This document shows, piece by piece, positions 6,319 to 15,243 of a stretch of 25,524 bases of DNA (position 1 is its first letter; every line of letters starts with the position of its first letter). The notes under the pieces were generated by a model. The model was given only the letters and a program-made list of their open reading frames with translations. It was not told the origin of the DNA and did not search any database. The position numbers were made by a program, and so were the translations under genes. The DNA comes from Chara braunii. Taxonomy: Eukaryota; Streptophyta; Charophyceae; Charales; Characeae. The stretch spans positions 7,800,918 to 7,826,441 of the forward strand of contig BFEA01000008.1 of NCBI GenBank assembly GCA_003427395.1, in the 5' to 3' direction.

Positions 6319-6477
6319 GAAAAATACGACTGTTGTTAACCTTCTCTCTCAGTGTGGAGCACCTGACCTCGACCTGTCCTGTGATCTGTCCCATTAAACT
6401 AAACTTTTCCTGAACATTTGAGGGGCGGTCCTTAAAATCACAAGCAAAAGACTAGCAGTATAGTGATAGAACCAAGA
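6319..6477. other. Unassigned spacer
   Basis: A short spacer between two repeat blocks, with no recognised feature. Confidence 0.4.
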
Positions 6478-6792
6478 CTCATGGCAGCCTAGGTCCCTCT
6501 AGACTCTCTTGATGAGCTTACAGCCCAGGCTCATGGCAGCCTAGGTCCCTCTAGACTTTCCTGATGAGCTTACAGCCCAGGCTCATGGCAGCCTAGGTCC
6601 CTCTAGACTCTCTTCATGAGCTTACAACCTAGGCTCATGGCAGCCTACAGTCCTCCCCCGAATACAACGTCCGGTCATTATAGCTGAAATTGGGGTATTT
6701 TTCAGTCTAAATACAACTATAATGACCGTACGTTGTATTCGGGAGAAGAAGGTAGGTCCCTCTAGACTCTCTTGATGAACTTATAGCCCAGC
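6478..6792 (+). repeat. Tandem array of four 52-bp units, the fourth split by a MITE
   Basis: Units start at 6478, 6530, 6582 and 6634 with CTCATGGCAGCCTAGGTCCC, followed by a TCTAGACT word and AGCTTACAGCCCAGG. Units one to three are nearly identical. The fourth is interrupted after CTCATGGCAGCCTA by a MITE (6648-6752) and resumes with TAGGTCCCTCTAGACT. The intact units therefore show the empty insertion site. Confidence 0.93.
6648..6752. mobile_element. MITE copy 1 (105 bp, TA target duplication)
   Basis: The terminal inverted repeats are about 40 bp: CAGTCCTCCCCCGAATACAA, CGTCCGGTCATTATAGCTG on the left, and the reverse complement of the right end reads CCTTCTTCTCCCGAATACAA, CGTACGGTCATTATAGTTG. 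TA dinucleotides flank it (6646-6647 and 6753-6754), where intact array units have a single TA. The TA duplication fits the Tc1/mariner superfamily (Stowaway-like MITEs). It has no coding capacity and would need a transposase from elsewhere. Relatives are at 7714-7763 and 16791-16902. Confidence 0.92.
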
Positions 6793-7124
6793 CACCATCG
6801 AATCATCCTAGACCCACTGAAATCTCAACGCCGCAAGGGTGTGGCAATCTTGGCAACATATGTTCACGAATCCCTCCAAACGCCCCGATTTGTCACTTAA
6901 ATTACTCCAAAGTGACCTAAAACCAAGTGATCATCAATCATACTTTGACGAATTTCTATCAAACGACTTTCTATCAATCTGTTGCGCTCGACAACAGCCT
7001 TTCTTCAGAAAAAGATTGCGGCCATGTTGTCATCATCTTCTTCATAATCGTCGACCGATTCTGATTGCTCTGACTGAGCAATGAAGTGTTGAAACTTTGT
7101 CATGAACTTTCTCCCGACCTTGAT
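6793..7124. other. Unassigned sequence
   Basis: An 81-codon plus-strand frame (6839-7084) lies here but shows no motif I recognise. I treat the region as anonymous. Confidence 0.4.
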
Positions 7125-7135
7125 TTCCTCTCTCC

Positions 7136-7192
<57 letters not shown>
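7125..7192. repeat. Compound (CT)n(CA)n microsatellite
   Basis: Degenerate TCTCTCCC words pass into (TC)n at about 7136-7154, followed by an uninterrupted (AC)n to 7192. Confidence 0.95.
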
Positions 7193-7194
<2 letters not shown>

Positions 7195-7431
7195 CACACA
7201 ATAGGGTTGCAAGCCTTAGGTCGGTGTGAGTAAAGTCAACCACTTTTACCAGGGGTATTGCTAACTTTGGGCGATGTGGTGAGTCAAATGCATCCTGGTC
7301 AGACAGCGGGGGCTCGACCTCCTAATGAGTCGGTGAAAGCCCAGCGACGCATTCTGGCACAGTCGTGCTTTTCTTGTTGATTTTTGCGTAGTGAAAAAAA
7401 TGACAACACAAATACACACACGCACACATAT
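7193..7431. other. Unassigned sequence
   Basis: No gene seen. A short CACACACG-type run is present near 7405-7430. Confidence 0.4.
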
Positions 7432-8005
7432 TGAGCAAGATGGGTCATGTCTCTTCCTTGGGGCAAGAATTTCAGTTCGGCCAGACGGGTCAGTCCGCAT
7501 TAGCGTGTTTGATACGGCTGAGGCTTAGACATTCCTTGTCATACGCTCCTCTCCTAGTGCTTCCTCCAATGCCCCAGCCCATCAGTCCGCAGGCGCTCTC
7601 TCGGGACAGTTGTAGAGGTTCGAACACATATTTAATCATGCTACCGACGACTTTAAAGCTCCACTGACGTCCTTGACACAATTGATGCATGTTCGTCAGG
7701 GGCCATCCCCCTACCGTCTTCACCCGAATAGAATGACCGGGCGTTCTGTTCGGGTGAAGATGGTACTGCCCTGGCTAGAGGTTGGAAAGAAAGACATTAC
7801 TGAGCAAGATGGGTGGGTCATGTCTCTTCCAGGGCGCAATACAATTTCAATTTGGGCAGTTGGGCCACTCTGCCCTAGCCCATCAGCCCGAAGGCAATGC
7901 TCACAAACAATTTGACGAGGTTCAAGCACATAATATGTAAGAATACTACTGACTTCAAAGCTGCAGTGACGTCTTTGAAACGGCGTATGCTAGGCTCGGT
8001 ATATG
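7432..8005 (+). repeat. Diverged direct duplication flanking a MITE
   Basis: GAGCAAGATGGGTCATGTCT begins the first copy (about 7432-7700) and GAGCAAGATGGGTGGGTCAT the second (about 7801-8005). Shared blocks follow in the same order: TGTCTCTTCC, a GGGC word, TTTCA, a CAGCCCATCAG/TAGCCCATCAG word, GAGGTTCGAACAC/GAGGTTCAAGCAC and CTTTAAAGC/CTTCAAAGC, then TGACGTC. The second copy lacks about 80 bp from the middle. No protein is recognised. Confidence 0.75.
7714..7763. mobile_element. MITE copy 2 (50 bp, internally deleted, TA target duplication)
   Basis: CCGTCTTCACCCGAATAGAA is inverted against TTCTGTTCGGGTGAAGATGG, with only about 10 bp between the arms. TA flanks both ends (7712-7713 and 7764-7765). 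The ends match MITE copy 3 almost exactly, so this is an internally deleted relative, little more than its two ends. Confidence 0.9.
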
Positions 8006-8109
8006 GAAGGTAAGCCACATCTGAGGCGAAGAGAATAAAGACTGGATCGAGGACCAGGTTCTTAACCGGCGTTAAGGGATGCCACTATCGCGACAAAAAC
8101 CTGCAGATA

Positions 8110-9112
8110 GGAAGTAGTTAACAACATTTGTTACAGATGGAAGCGGATCAAATTTCCAAGGTACCATTAGAGAGATACAAATCCATACGCGCAGTCAAAA
8201 TAAGGAGTCTCCAATGGCTCATCATCACTTACGCCACACTACCGGTGAATAGCTGGCTATACATCATGAGAAGGAAGAATGACCCAAACAGCTTGGACCT
8301 CTGTGTATAGTGCTCACACAATGAACAAAGATATATAAATCGTATGATACACTGCCTAATCAGATGCAAGGAGGCTACGGAATATTGGACTCAAGCATCC
8401 GATCTATGGGATCACCCATAATGCTACTTTATCCCTACTCTAGCACCCCATTTAACTTCTCCTATACATCCCCGCCCACTTCGGCAAATCTGAACGCATC
8501 TGGTTTGGCCTAATTTGCAACTTGTAAGGTGACACTTTGGGTAACATGGAAAGGAAAGGTGCAGCAGGACTTTGGACAACTCCAAGACTCGATGCGAGAG
8601 AGTGTGGTCCACGACCAAATCGCTAATGGAGGCGGAAATTCTTTGGTGGTGGAAGAAAGTTAAGGCCCAAATTCAAAGGAATCCGGAGAAGCAGCAGGAA
8701 CTCCTGTCAAAGTTCGAAAGAATCTGGCTGGTGGGAAGCAAGATTCCACTCTGACTCAAGGTCTAAGGAATACGCATCATACAGAACCACAAGAATCGAG
8801 AAGAACAAACTTAATGATGGTATGATCCTCTAGATAACAGAGTATTCACTACCAGGTCAAGGATTGAAGGAAAGAGAAGCAACCGTAACACAGCCTACTC
8901 CATTTAAGGAAGATCTGCCAGCTGTTTTCTTGTGAATCATGCATATCTGACGGGTTCTACGGATATGAACTTGAGAGGAATTACAGAGGACGGCAAGCTC
9001 ACAGTCAATCCTCCAGTCTCTGGAGTAATCAATACTGGTTTTGGATCCTTCGGTTGAACGGAAGGATGAGTGTGTGGGTGATTGATGTGATTCACTTTTT
9101 TATTGCACCGAC
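8110..9112 (+). mobile_element. LINE-3: 3' fragment of a LINE-2-family retrotransposon
   Basis: The frame from 8128 gives IRAVKIRSLQWLI, LPVNSWLYIM, DLCV-stop-C, then (8344 onward, in another frame) MIHCLIRCKEATEYW. This is the zf-RVT pattern at the end of plant LINE ORF2. The last two segments match LINE-2 at 24480-24955, where MIHCLINCKEATDYW, WKERCSRTL and AEILS-KF-R-WL-G occur in the same order. The downstream part (8990-9110) matches the LINE-2 3' untranslated region (ACAGTCAATC, CCTTCGGTTGAACGGAAGGA against CCTTCAGCCAGACGGAAGGA). It is 5'-truncated, frameshifted and loses its 3' end near the minus-strand LINE-4. Confidence 0.82.
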
Positions 9113-9118
9113 CACTTT

Positions 9119-9120
<2 letters not shown>

Positions 9121-9154
<34 letters not shown>

Positions 9155-9284
9155 AGGTCCTTATGGTCCTGGCTCCAATATCCATTCTGGGGAGCGTCGG
9201 TCCGGTTCCTATTCCCCCGGCAAGTCGAAATTGAATACATCATAGGACACACTCACGCTTCCTTCCGTATGGCCGAAGGAACCC
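9121..9284 (-). mobile_element. LINE-4: short 3' end of a LINE-2-family element
   Basis: On the minus strand, GGTTCCTTCGGCCATACGGA, AGGAAGCGTGAGTGTGT, CTTGCCGGGGGAATAGGAAC and GCTCCCCAGAATGGATATTG run into a poly(A) tail (T-run at 9121-9149). The same words occur in LINE-2 near 25317-25420. Only about 135 bp of 3' untranslated region plus the tail were inserted. It lies tail to tail with LINE-3. I could not identify a target-site duplication. Confidence 0.85.
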
Positions 9285-10095
9285 TGACCAGCATCTCCCT
9301 TCCTTCTTCCCCTTCATTATGACTTCATCATCTCATCCCCATCATCATTCTCACATTCATGGTCAGATCAGCTGTTACAGATACCTCATCAACGTAGACA
9401 TACCCCATCTCCGCGGGCACCTCCCATACAGAGGTCTCGTTTATCCTTGAACAGTATGATCACCTCGCCCTCAGCAGAAGTAGAGATCTGCTCCGCTGTC
9501 TATGCTCGCAACCCTATAGAACGACGTCATCACCCCCAATCCACGCGAGCCAGGAACAGTGCATACAGAGTCCGTTGCCTGCAATGATTTTCACAGTGCT
9601 GCAGGATTTCATGTGCACGCAGAGAGCGGGTGCAGCCACCTGTGCAGCATTTGCACGACTAGCAATTGCTATGAGTGCAAGTGCGACAGATCAACCTCCG
9701 CTTCATGCAACTGACCCCCCCACTTGTAATTCACTTCGCCCTAATTGTTCCCCCACTCCAAATGACAATGGCCACCCTCTGATCCTTGATGGAACCCCCG
9801 ACTGTTACTCCACAGTAGTTTGTTCTGGTGGAGAATACTCGCTCAGGAATGATGTTCTCTCCGCGCTGCTACACCTCGCTTCTAATGTGAAGACTGGGAG
9901 CTTATCGTGATTTGCTGCAGGCCAGTCTAATCTCTCTGTGATATTTCTATGCTTCCCTTCCGACTTTCACTACTAGGCGTTAGGCTCTTGGATCTGGGTC
10001 TAAGGCGGCCTCCCTCATTCCAGCATTGTAACACTCTCCTCGACTTTGGAAGATAAGTACACCTGTATTCGCTTCCCGACCTTTCCTCTCCATGT

Positions 10096-10097
<2 letters not shown>
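9285..10097. other. Unassigned sequence with anonymous frames
   Basis: One plus-strand frame stays open from a TAG at 9391 to the TGA at 9908-9910 (172 codons; first ATG at 9575, giving 111 codons). It contains a cysteine-containing tail (TPDCYSTVVCSGGEYS) but no domain I know. Another frame, 9519-9699, is open without ATG and ends in a cysteine-rich run (CSHLCSICTTSNCYECKCD). At most one can be real. I see neither splice signals nor a promoter that would decide, and both may be chance. Confidence 0.3.
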
Positions 10098-10151
<54 letters not shown>

Positions 10152-10326
10152 NNNNNNNNNNNNNNNNNNNNNNNNNNNNNNNNNNNNNNNNNNNNNNNNN
10201 NNNNNNNNNNNNNNNNNNNNNNNNNNNNNNNNNNNNNNNNNNNNNNNNNNNNNNNNNNNNNNNNNNNNNNNNNNNNNNNNNNNNNNNNNNNNNNNNNNNN
10301 NNNNNNNNNNNNNNNNNNNNNNNNNN

Positions 10327-10375
<49 letters not shown>
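10098..10375. repeat. (CT)n microsatellite containing an assembly gap
   Basis: (CT)n at 10098-10151 and 10327-10375 surrounds 175 undetermined bases (10152-10326). The gap probably stands for microsatellite of unknown length. Frames crossing it are meaningless. Confidence 0.97.
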
Positions 10376-10377
<2 letters not shown>

Positions 10378-11400
10378 CCTTCCCTTGCCTCACCACTTAC
10401 AGGAGTGCTTTGTCTGTCTTCAGCTGAAATATCCTATTTATACTCAATGCAGCGTGACAAAGTTTATCTTGGACCTTCGCGATTGCCCCTGAAGATGACT
10501 CGTTATCGACACTGGTCGAAACATGTCGGGCGTAGCTGATTCATGCTTCTCCTTTGCTGGCCAGGTTGCCTAATCGGCAGTTTTGGAGTGACACTTCGAG
10601 CTTCATGGCAATTTCATTCGTTTAAATTGCTTGGGCTTCAGGAGAATTCATTGCATCCTCTGTGTTGGTTTGAAGTGAACAATTGCTACTCTACTCTTTC
10701 TCTTTCCCTCTTCTTCCTCTACTTCTCTTCCCCGCTCTCTCCTCTTTCCTCTCTCCTTTCTCCTCCCTTTCTTCATCCTCTCCCTTTCTTGTCCTCATCC
10801 AGGTGCATTATACTCTCTCGGTCATCATTGTCTTCTTTCTGTGGTCCACTTATCGTTTACCATGGCGTGGCACACATTTTTCCTATGGTTGCTTGATGCT
10901 CTCATCTTCTGGTTGCGCGTTCTGCATATTTTTGCTGACGTTTCTTACGGCACACTTAGATATGCGATTGCGAAATGCAAACGCGATGATTCTAAAACGC
11001 GTGGCAGGCAGCATCGGCGAAACTCTTCTTACTAACTCTGTCGTCTTTGTCCCTTTTGTCTATTGGCTCTAGACACTTTCTCTCTGTGTACCTATCCCTT
11101 TGTATCATTGAGCTTTGCGAATTCAGTTGCTATGCCTTAGCTGTCACCTCCCACTTTTCATGCAATACTTCACCCTCCCACTGTGTTAATATTCTTGGTT
11201 TGTTTATGTGACTGACCCTATGCTTTTTTAGCAGATGCCCCGGCTCAATGCATATGAATGAGCATCATTAAGAGAAGACAGACAATATCGAAGCGTGACT
11301 GTACTGAATACTGAACAGGACTATCCCTCCCCCTTTACTCTGCCTCCCTTTCATCACTCGGAAGAATTCCCAGGAACATTGTCGGAACTGCGCATACGTG
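10376..11400. other. Unassigned, partly pyrimidine-rich sequence
   Basis: No gene recognised. 10690-10800 is strongly pyrimidine-rich (CTTTCTCTTTCCCTC-type words), which creates long but low-complexity frames. At 10491-10534 CTGAAGA and GAAAC are separated by 22 nt, which resembles the two conserved strands of a hammerhead ribozyme core (see findings). Confidence 0.4.
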
Positions 11401-11401
11401 G

Positions 11402-12190
11402 TATGGGCAGCACCCGTTCACGACCTGGCAAGAGTTCGAGCGGCGGTTCCTCGAAGGATTTGACCATCATCTGGCTCTAAAGAAGTGCTTGCGATTCCTG
11501 TGAAAAGGCACTCAGCAGCCCCTGGAGTCCCTTGTACGCTGTACAGAGCGCTACACCTTTCTGGCTGAGCACACTGGCGAAGACGAAAATATGTCGACAG
11601 CCGACTTCATCATCGGAGGACTGGCCGACCCAAAACTGCAGAAGAAGGTTAGACTGGAAATGCAGTCCGATCGACCATACACTAACTCAGCTGGCACAGT
11701 TTGTCATCCAAGACGGGAAGGAGACCTATGAGATCACCCAAGATTCGGGTTCGGACGAGGACGACCCCCTGTGTGTTCGCCGCCATCACTTCGTGACTAC
11801 AGCCAAGATGTTGGAAGAGCGCTTTGGTTTCAATCAGACTACCGGTAGGGATGCAACTGACAAAAGTCGACTTCTTCCTCGTCTAGGCGTGGTGGTGGGA
11901 TAAACGTGCAGGGACTGAAAAAAGGAAGCTACTAGCCAGCTTGCTGCAGCTGTCAATGAGCAATCCGAGATGATGCAGAATTGGGCTAAGCAGCGAGCAG
12001 CTATGTCCCCTCAAAAGCAGCCACTGCAGCCTCTCAAACTGCCCTGTGACTACCCAAACGCAGCCTCCAAGATGCTTCAATTGCAACCAGCCGAGCCACT
12101 TGGTTAAAGATTGTCCCTTGCCTAGGAACCCGCAGATTGGTAGTACCGGAGCTGCCCAGGTTCCGCTAGCTGTGCCTACAGCTACTAACA
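11402..12190 (+). pseudogene. gag: Ty3/gypsy-type gag remnant with CCHC zinc knuckle
   Basis: Gag forms the virus-like particle of LTR retrotransposons and binds their RNA. The frame from 11402 reads YGQHPFTTWQEFERRFLEGF, the start of the retrotransposon gag domain (W-x2-F-x3-F). It goes on through ALKKCLRFL, an in-frame TGA at 11501, then QQPLESLVRCTERYTFLAEH and a region ending LADPKLQKKVRLEM. Near 11680 the frame shifts and continues as LAQFVIQDGKETYEITQD followed by an acidic SGSDEDD. A coiled, glutamine-rich stretch (about 11930-12030) precedes a perfect zinc knuckle, CFNCNQPSHLVKDC (12073-12114, CX2CX4HX4C). The stop and frameshifts make it a pseudogene. No LTRs, reverse transcriptase or integrase were found next to it. 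Confidence 0.82.
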
Positions 12191-12210
12191 AAGGTTGAGC
12201 TGCAATTGTC

Positions 12211-13140
12211 TTGGAAGCCGGAGTCACCGACGTTTTGTCACCCATGCTCTCAGAGATAGGACCCAAGGAATACATGGCCGCTGGGAGAATGGAACCCAGG
12301 ACAATCGACATAGTACATCACATCCAGCGGATCACGGAGGAAAGTGAATTCGGACCCTGGAGACTGGGGTACGAGTATCAGACGATCCCTGGGCCTGAGT
12401 ATAAGGACAGTCAGATAGAAGTTCTGGACACGATTGAGGCCCTTGACCTTCGGATTCCTGTCCCTATGCCCTACCTCTTGACCATTATAGAGGCGGCTAG
12501 CGAAAGGTTAATCGAACGGTGCTTGAAAAATCAGTGGTGGTTCGACAAAAATCGGAAAGGCAAGAAGCCTGCCGGTGAAAATCGATCGGTCACGCCCGAG
12601 GCACAACCCTCCTCCTCTTGCCCTCCTGAAGCGGCATGGATCAGAATGATCCAGGATGCTAATCCTCCACCTGAGCAACCAGGCGTGCTTTTACGCGTGC
12701 GGCCGATCAGTTGGAAGAGTGTTGAGTGTGACTGCGAGGTGTGGGGGAGCCCGTCGACCACGATCCTTGATTCTGAATCGTCGGTTGTAGCATTGTCTTG
12801 GGCATTAATGAAGCATTTGGATCGAGCGGGACAGATACAGCCACTTAGACCCGACGGGATGAATGTGTCCACCACCGAGGATAAAATTCAGTGCAAGGAA
12901 CGGATCACGAACGTGCCCATATGGGTCAGGCGGGTTCATTGCTTGTCAATGCCATTATCCTTGATGTGTAGGCATACGCCATGTTGCTTGGCATTCCGTG
13001 GCCAGGCGGCAGTTGGCGCGCATATGCATTTCGACAATTCAATAATAGTGTCGACCACTGCCCAGCTCAAACCGCAGGCGATTCTGATGCGTCTGGTGAT
13101 GAGGTTGAGGATGCCATTTGTTCCATCCCTGGTTAGCGAA
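12211..13140 (+). pseudogene. Retrotransposon linker and aspartic protease remnant
   Basis: Downstream of the gag knuckle an open frame starts at 12211. After an anonymous region (residues 1-150, with GPWRLGYEYQTIPGPEY and a lysine-rich KNRKGKKP) it reads TTILDSESSVVALSWALMKH near 12758-12820. This resembles the active-site loop of retropepsins (D-S/T-G) with glutamate where glycine is expected. The second hallmark, YAMLLGIPW, lies in a different frame (about 12970-13002) and is followed by an acidic DSDASGDEVED stretch. A frameshift inside the protease is therefore likely. The enzyme would cleave Gag-Pol. The altered active site and shifted frame argue that it is dead. Confidence 0.65.
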
Positions 13141-13144
13141 GTCC

Positions 13145-13398
13145 ACCGGATGTTTGGCTCCATCTACGGAGGAAGTGTGCTGGTAAGAGGATTGAACGAG
13201 TGGTTCCGACACACACAGAACAAACGCCGTATCATGTGGTATTTTTCCACTATTTTACGTCACTCTCTGGCCAAAATGTACGCAGCAAAATTCAAACTTG
13301 GAACTAGAGCTCAAGTATTCAAGATCACGGGAAGGGATCTGCGTAAACATGTAAGTGCAAAACCAGAGAAATTCTGCTTGGAATCACTGACCAACTGA
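13145..13398 (+). pseudogene. Group II intron maturase domain X fragment (organelle-derived)
   Basis: Maturase domain X binds its own group II intron RNA and helps it fold and splice; in plants these proteins act in mitochondria and plastids. The last 85 residues of the open frame read RMFGSIYGGSVLVRGLNEWF, HTQNKRRIMWYF, STILRHSLAKMYAAKFKLGT and RAQVFKITGRDL. This fits the domain X pattern: an N-terminal helix with RGL-x-x-(W/Y)-(F/Y), a tyrosine/leucine-rich helix, then S-(L/C)-A-x-x-x-A-x-K-(F/Y)-K-L and a (K/R)-V-F-K-x-x-G-x-D-L end. It is fused in frame behind retrotransposon protease sequence, which is not a known architecture. I infer a nuclear insertion of mitochondrial intron DNA next to a gypsy remnant. 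The stop is at 13396-13398. Confidence 0.68.
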
Positions 13399-14785
13399 AG
13401 AAGAACCGACAGTCTCCAAAGCACCTGGACAATATCCTATCCAGGTGCAAGACCGATTCAACCAACGAGACCCTACACACTACGCATGGGCTTTACTGCG
13501 GGAACCAAATTGGCAACAAACGTATATGTCCACTGTGACGGATGAACCAATATTACGGGTTTTGAAAATAGCTGACCTTTCAGAACCCCCTGCGTCCCTT
13601 TACTGGTGTAAGGACCCCCTCCCGGAGAGGTTCTCTTAAATCAAAAGCTAGTGCGACCTTTTCTTCAGGCCCCCTCACCCATTATTGACGGACACTAAAG
13701 CGTCATCGTTGGCTATGGACAGAGTGTCATGTCAGTCATGGACCCCTTCCTAGAAATGGGGACTGGCAGAGCTCCTTGCGAGGAATGAGCCTCGTGGTGC
13801 CCTTGTCAGACATACAAGTGTTCTGGGCTGTGGCCCCCAGCAAGCCTTGTGCCCGGCCTACGTGAAGGCGGGCCTGAATATCTACTTGAGGGCCTTGAGG
13901 CCTGTTTTCGACAATTTCTCCATATGTGGGTACTCAGACAGTTGCAGCACGCCAGTTGGTTACAGAGCAACGTGAGCCTCCAGGCTCTTTCCAGAAGCGA
14001 AGGGCTGCGCTGTACAGTTGAGCCCAGGGCTCAGGTGGTTGCGCCCTGGGCACACGCTGTGTGAGGCCGACACATCACTGACTATTTACGGGCCAATGAG
14101 GAAGCAGCATTGTCGTCACACATGCAGCGAGCCAATGGAATGCTGCAAACACTTGGAGGCAAGGTGGCTGCCTGGATGTGCCTAACTGCACGAGGCCCAG
14201 TCCAGTTTCAGAAACTGGACGCAGACACCTGGGGCCCAACTGAAACCACCGGGTACCCCCACGCGCCTGGCCAGGACAGCCAGCAGCGGCACACTTTCCA
14301 TAAAGGAAAGTGTGAGCCCCTGGGGGAGGCGTTCTGGCCTTGGCAGGCAATGCGGACACGCTGCTGCGTTGGTGCGTTAGTGTCTGCATCGCTGCTGCGG
14401 GTCGGACGCGCGCACGGGCACTGAGGTGAGAGGGGTGCTGCGAGGCAGCGGGCGCACAGCAGCCATAGCCGGGCTGCAGGGGCGCAATGCAGGTGATGGC
14501 GATGTGGTGTTCGGATAGGAGGCGCATGAGGTGGGAAGGCGAGGGGTGATGACAAGAAGAGAGAGAACATACCTGGTGTACGCTGGTGGTCGGCATTGGT
14601 GTTGACGTCACGTACATTGGTCTTCGGCTTCGGTGTGATCCAGTCGTTTGAACGTAGATAGGCTAGATAGGCTGAGTAGAGTAGGCTGGGAACTGAGCGG
14701 CAGACAGTAGGAGCGGCATTGGATACAGTGTTGGTGTGACCAGGAGAGTCGGCATTGGCACTTGAGTTCTTTGTATTGATCTTAT
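13399..14785. other. Unassigned sequence
   Basis: A plus-strand frame runs on just after the maturase stop (about 13398-13639, containing DPTHYAWALLREPNWQQTY and PILRVLKIADLSEPPASLYW). It could be a frameshifted continuation of an organelle or retroelement protein, but I do not recognise it. 13850-14500 is GC-rich with long open frames on both strands, which I regard as composition effects. 14655-14695 is built of short TAGGCT/GAGTAG words. Confidence 0.35.
14290..14314. repeat. Perfect 10-bp stem-loop
   Basis: CACACTTTCC and GGAAAGTGTG pair exactly around an ATAAA loop. No associated gene is identified. Confidence 0.85.
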
Positions 14786-15243
14786 GTGGATGGAATCTTG
14801 GTGAATTGTGCTCTCTGCTTGGTATACGACTATCTGGACTACTCCGTGATTTTGCAACTTGGTTTTCTGTCTATCGCTCTCGCTCATATTTCTTGCATCC
14901 TTGAGTTGTTTGCTGTTGAGCCTTCCCCCAAAGAGTCAGTCGATACCGATTTGAATAATTTCAAAGCGGAACTGGTGAGTCCAGCTGATAGCCAGCTAAT
15001 GGTCACTTTTTTGAAGGGTTTTCTTGGTAAAAACCAATAACTCGTTGTTTGGTAACTCTCCGGAGGAAACCATCCTGTTGCCCACAGCTACTACGACGGT
15101 TTGTCTCCCTCCCTCAGGGAGACATTGACATCAAGTTACTCGTCCGTGTCCCCCATGAGTACTGCCACCTCCTCGTTGCGGTGCTACAATCGTACCCCGA
15201 GGTGATTAGCATTCACGACCACAACATCAGGCTAACCCATTAG
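14786..15243 (+). other. Two anonymous short plus-strand frames
   Basis: The first frame (14786-15040, 84 codons) begins with a hydrophobic N-terminal half (VILQLGFLSIALAHISCILE) that could be a signal or membrane segment, followed by a polar tail. The second (15049-15243, 64 codons) contains LLVRVPHEYCHLLVAVLQSY. I recognise neither. A GTGAGT word at 14970 could be a splice donor, but nothing confirms an exon. A perfect 8-bp hairpin, GTCTCCCT/AGGGAGAC, lies at 15103-15123. Confidence 0.25.

Noticed and set aside
6478-6792. CRISPR-like array
   Set aside because: The 52-bp units are contiguous tandem copies with no unique spacers, and the DNA is eukaryotic.
7610-7630. GGTTCGAACAC as a tRNA B box
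   Set aside because: The second copy of the duplicated region has a changed word and neither has an A box upstream.
9980-10492. Long frames across the (CT)n tract and the gap
   Set aside because: Encode only RE or SL dipeptides and undetermined residues; artefacts of the microsatellite and gap.
10543-11072. Hydrophobic, serine/leucine-rich plus-strand frames
   Set aside because: Caused by the pyrimidine-rich stretch at 10690-10800; no motif or start context supports a membrane protein.
14075-14617. 180-codon minus-strand frame
   Set aside because: GC-rich region with open frames on both strands, no recognisable domain and biased composition (Pro, Ala, His, Cys).
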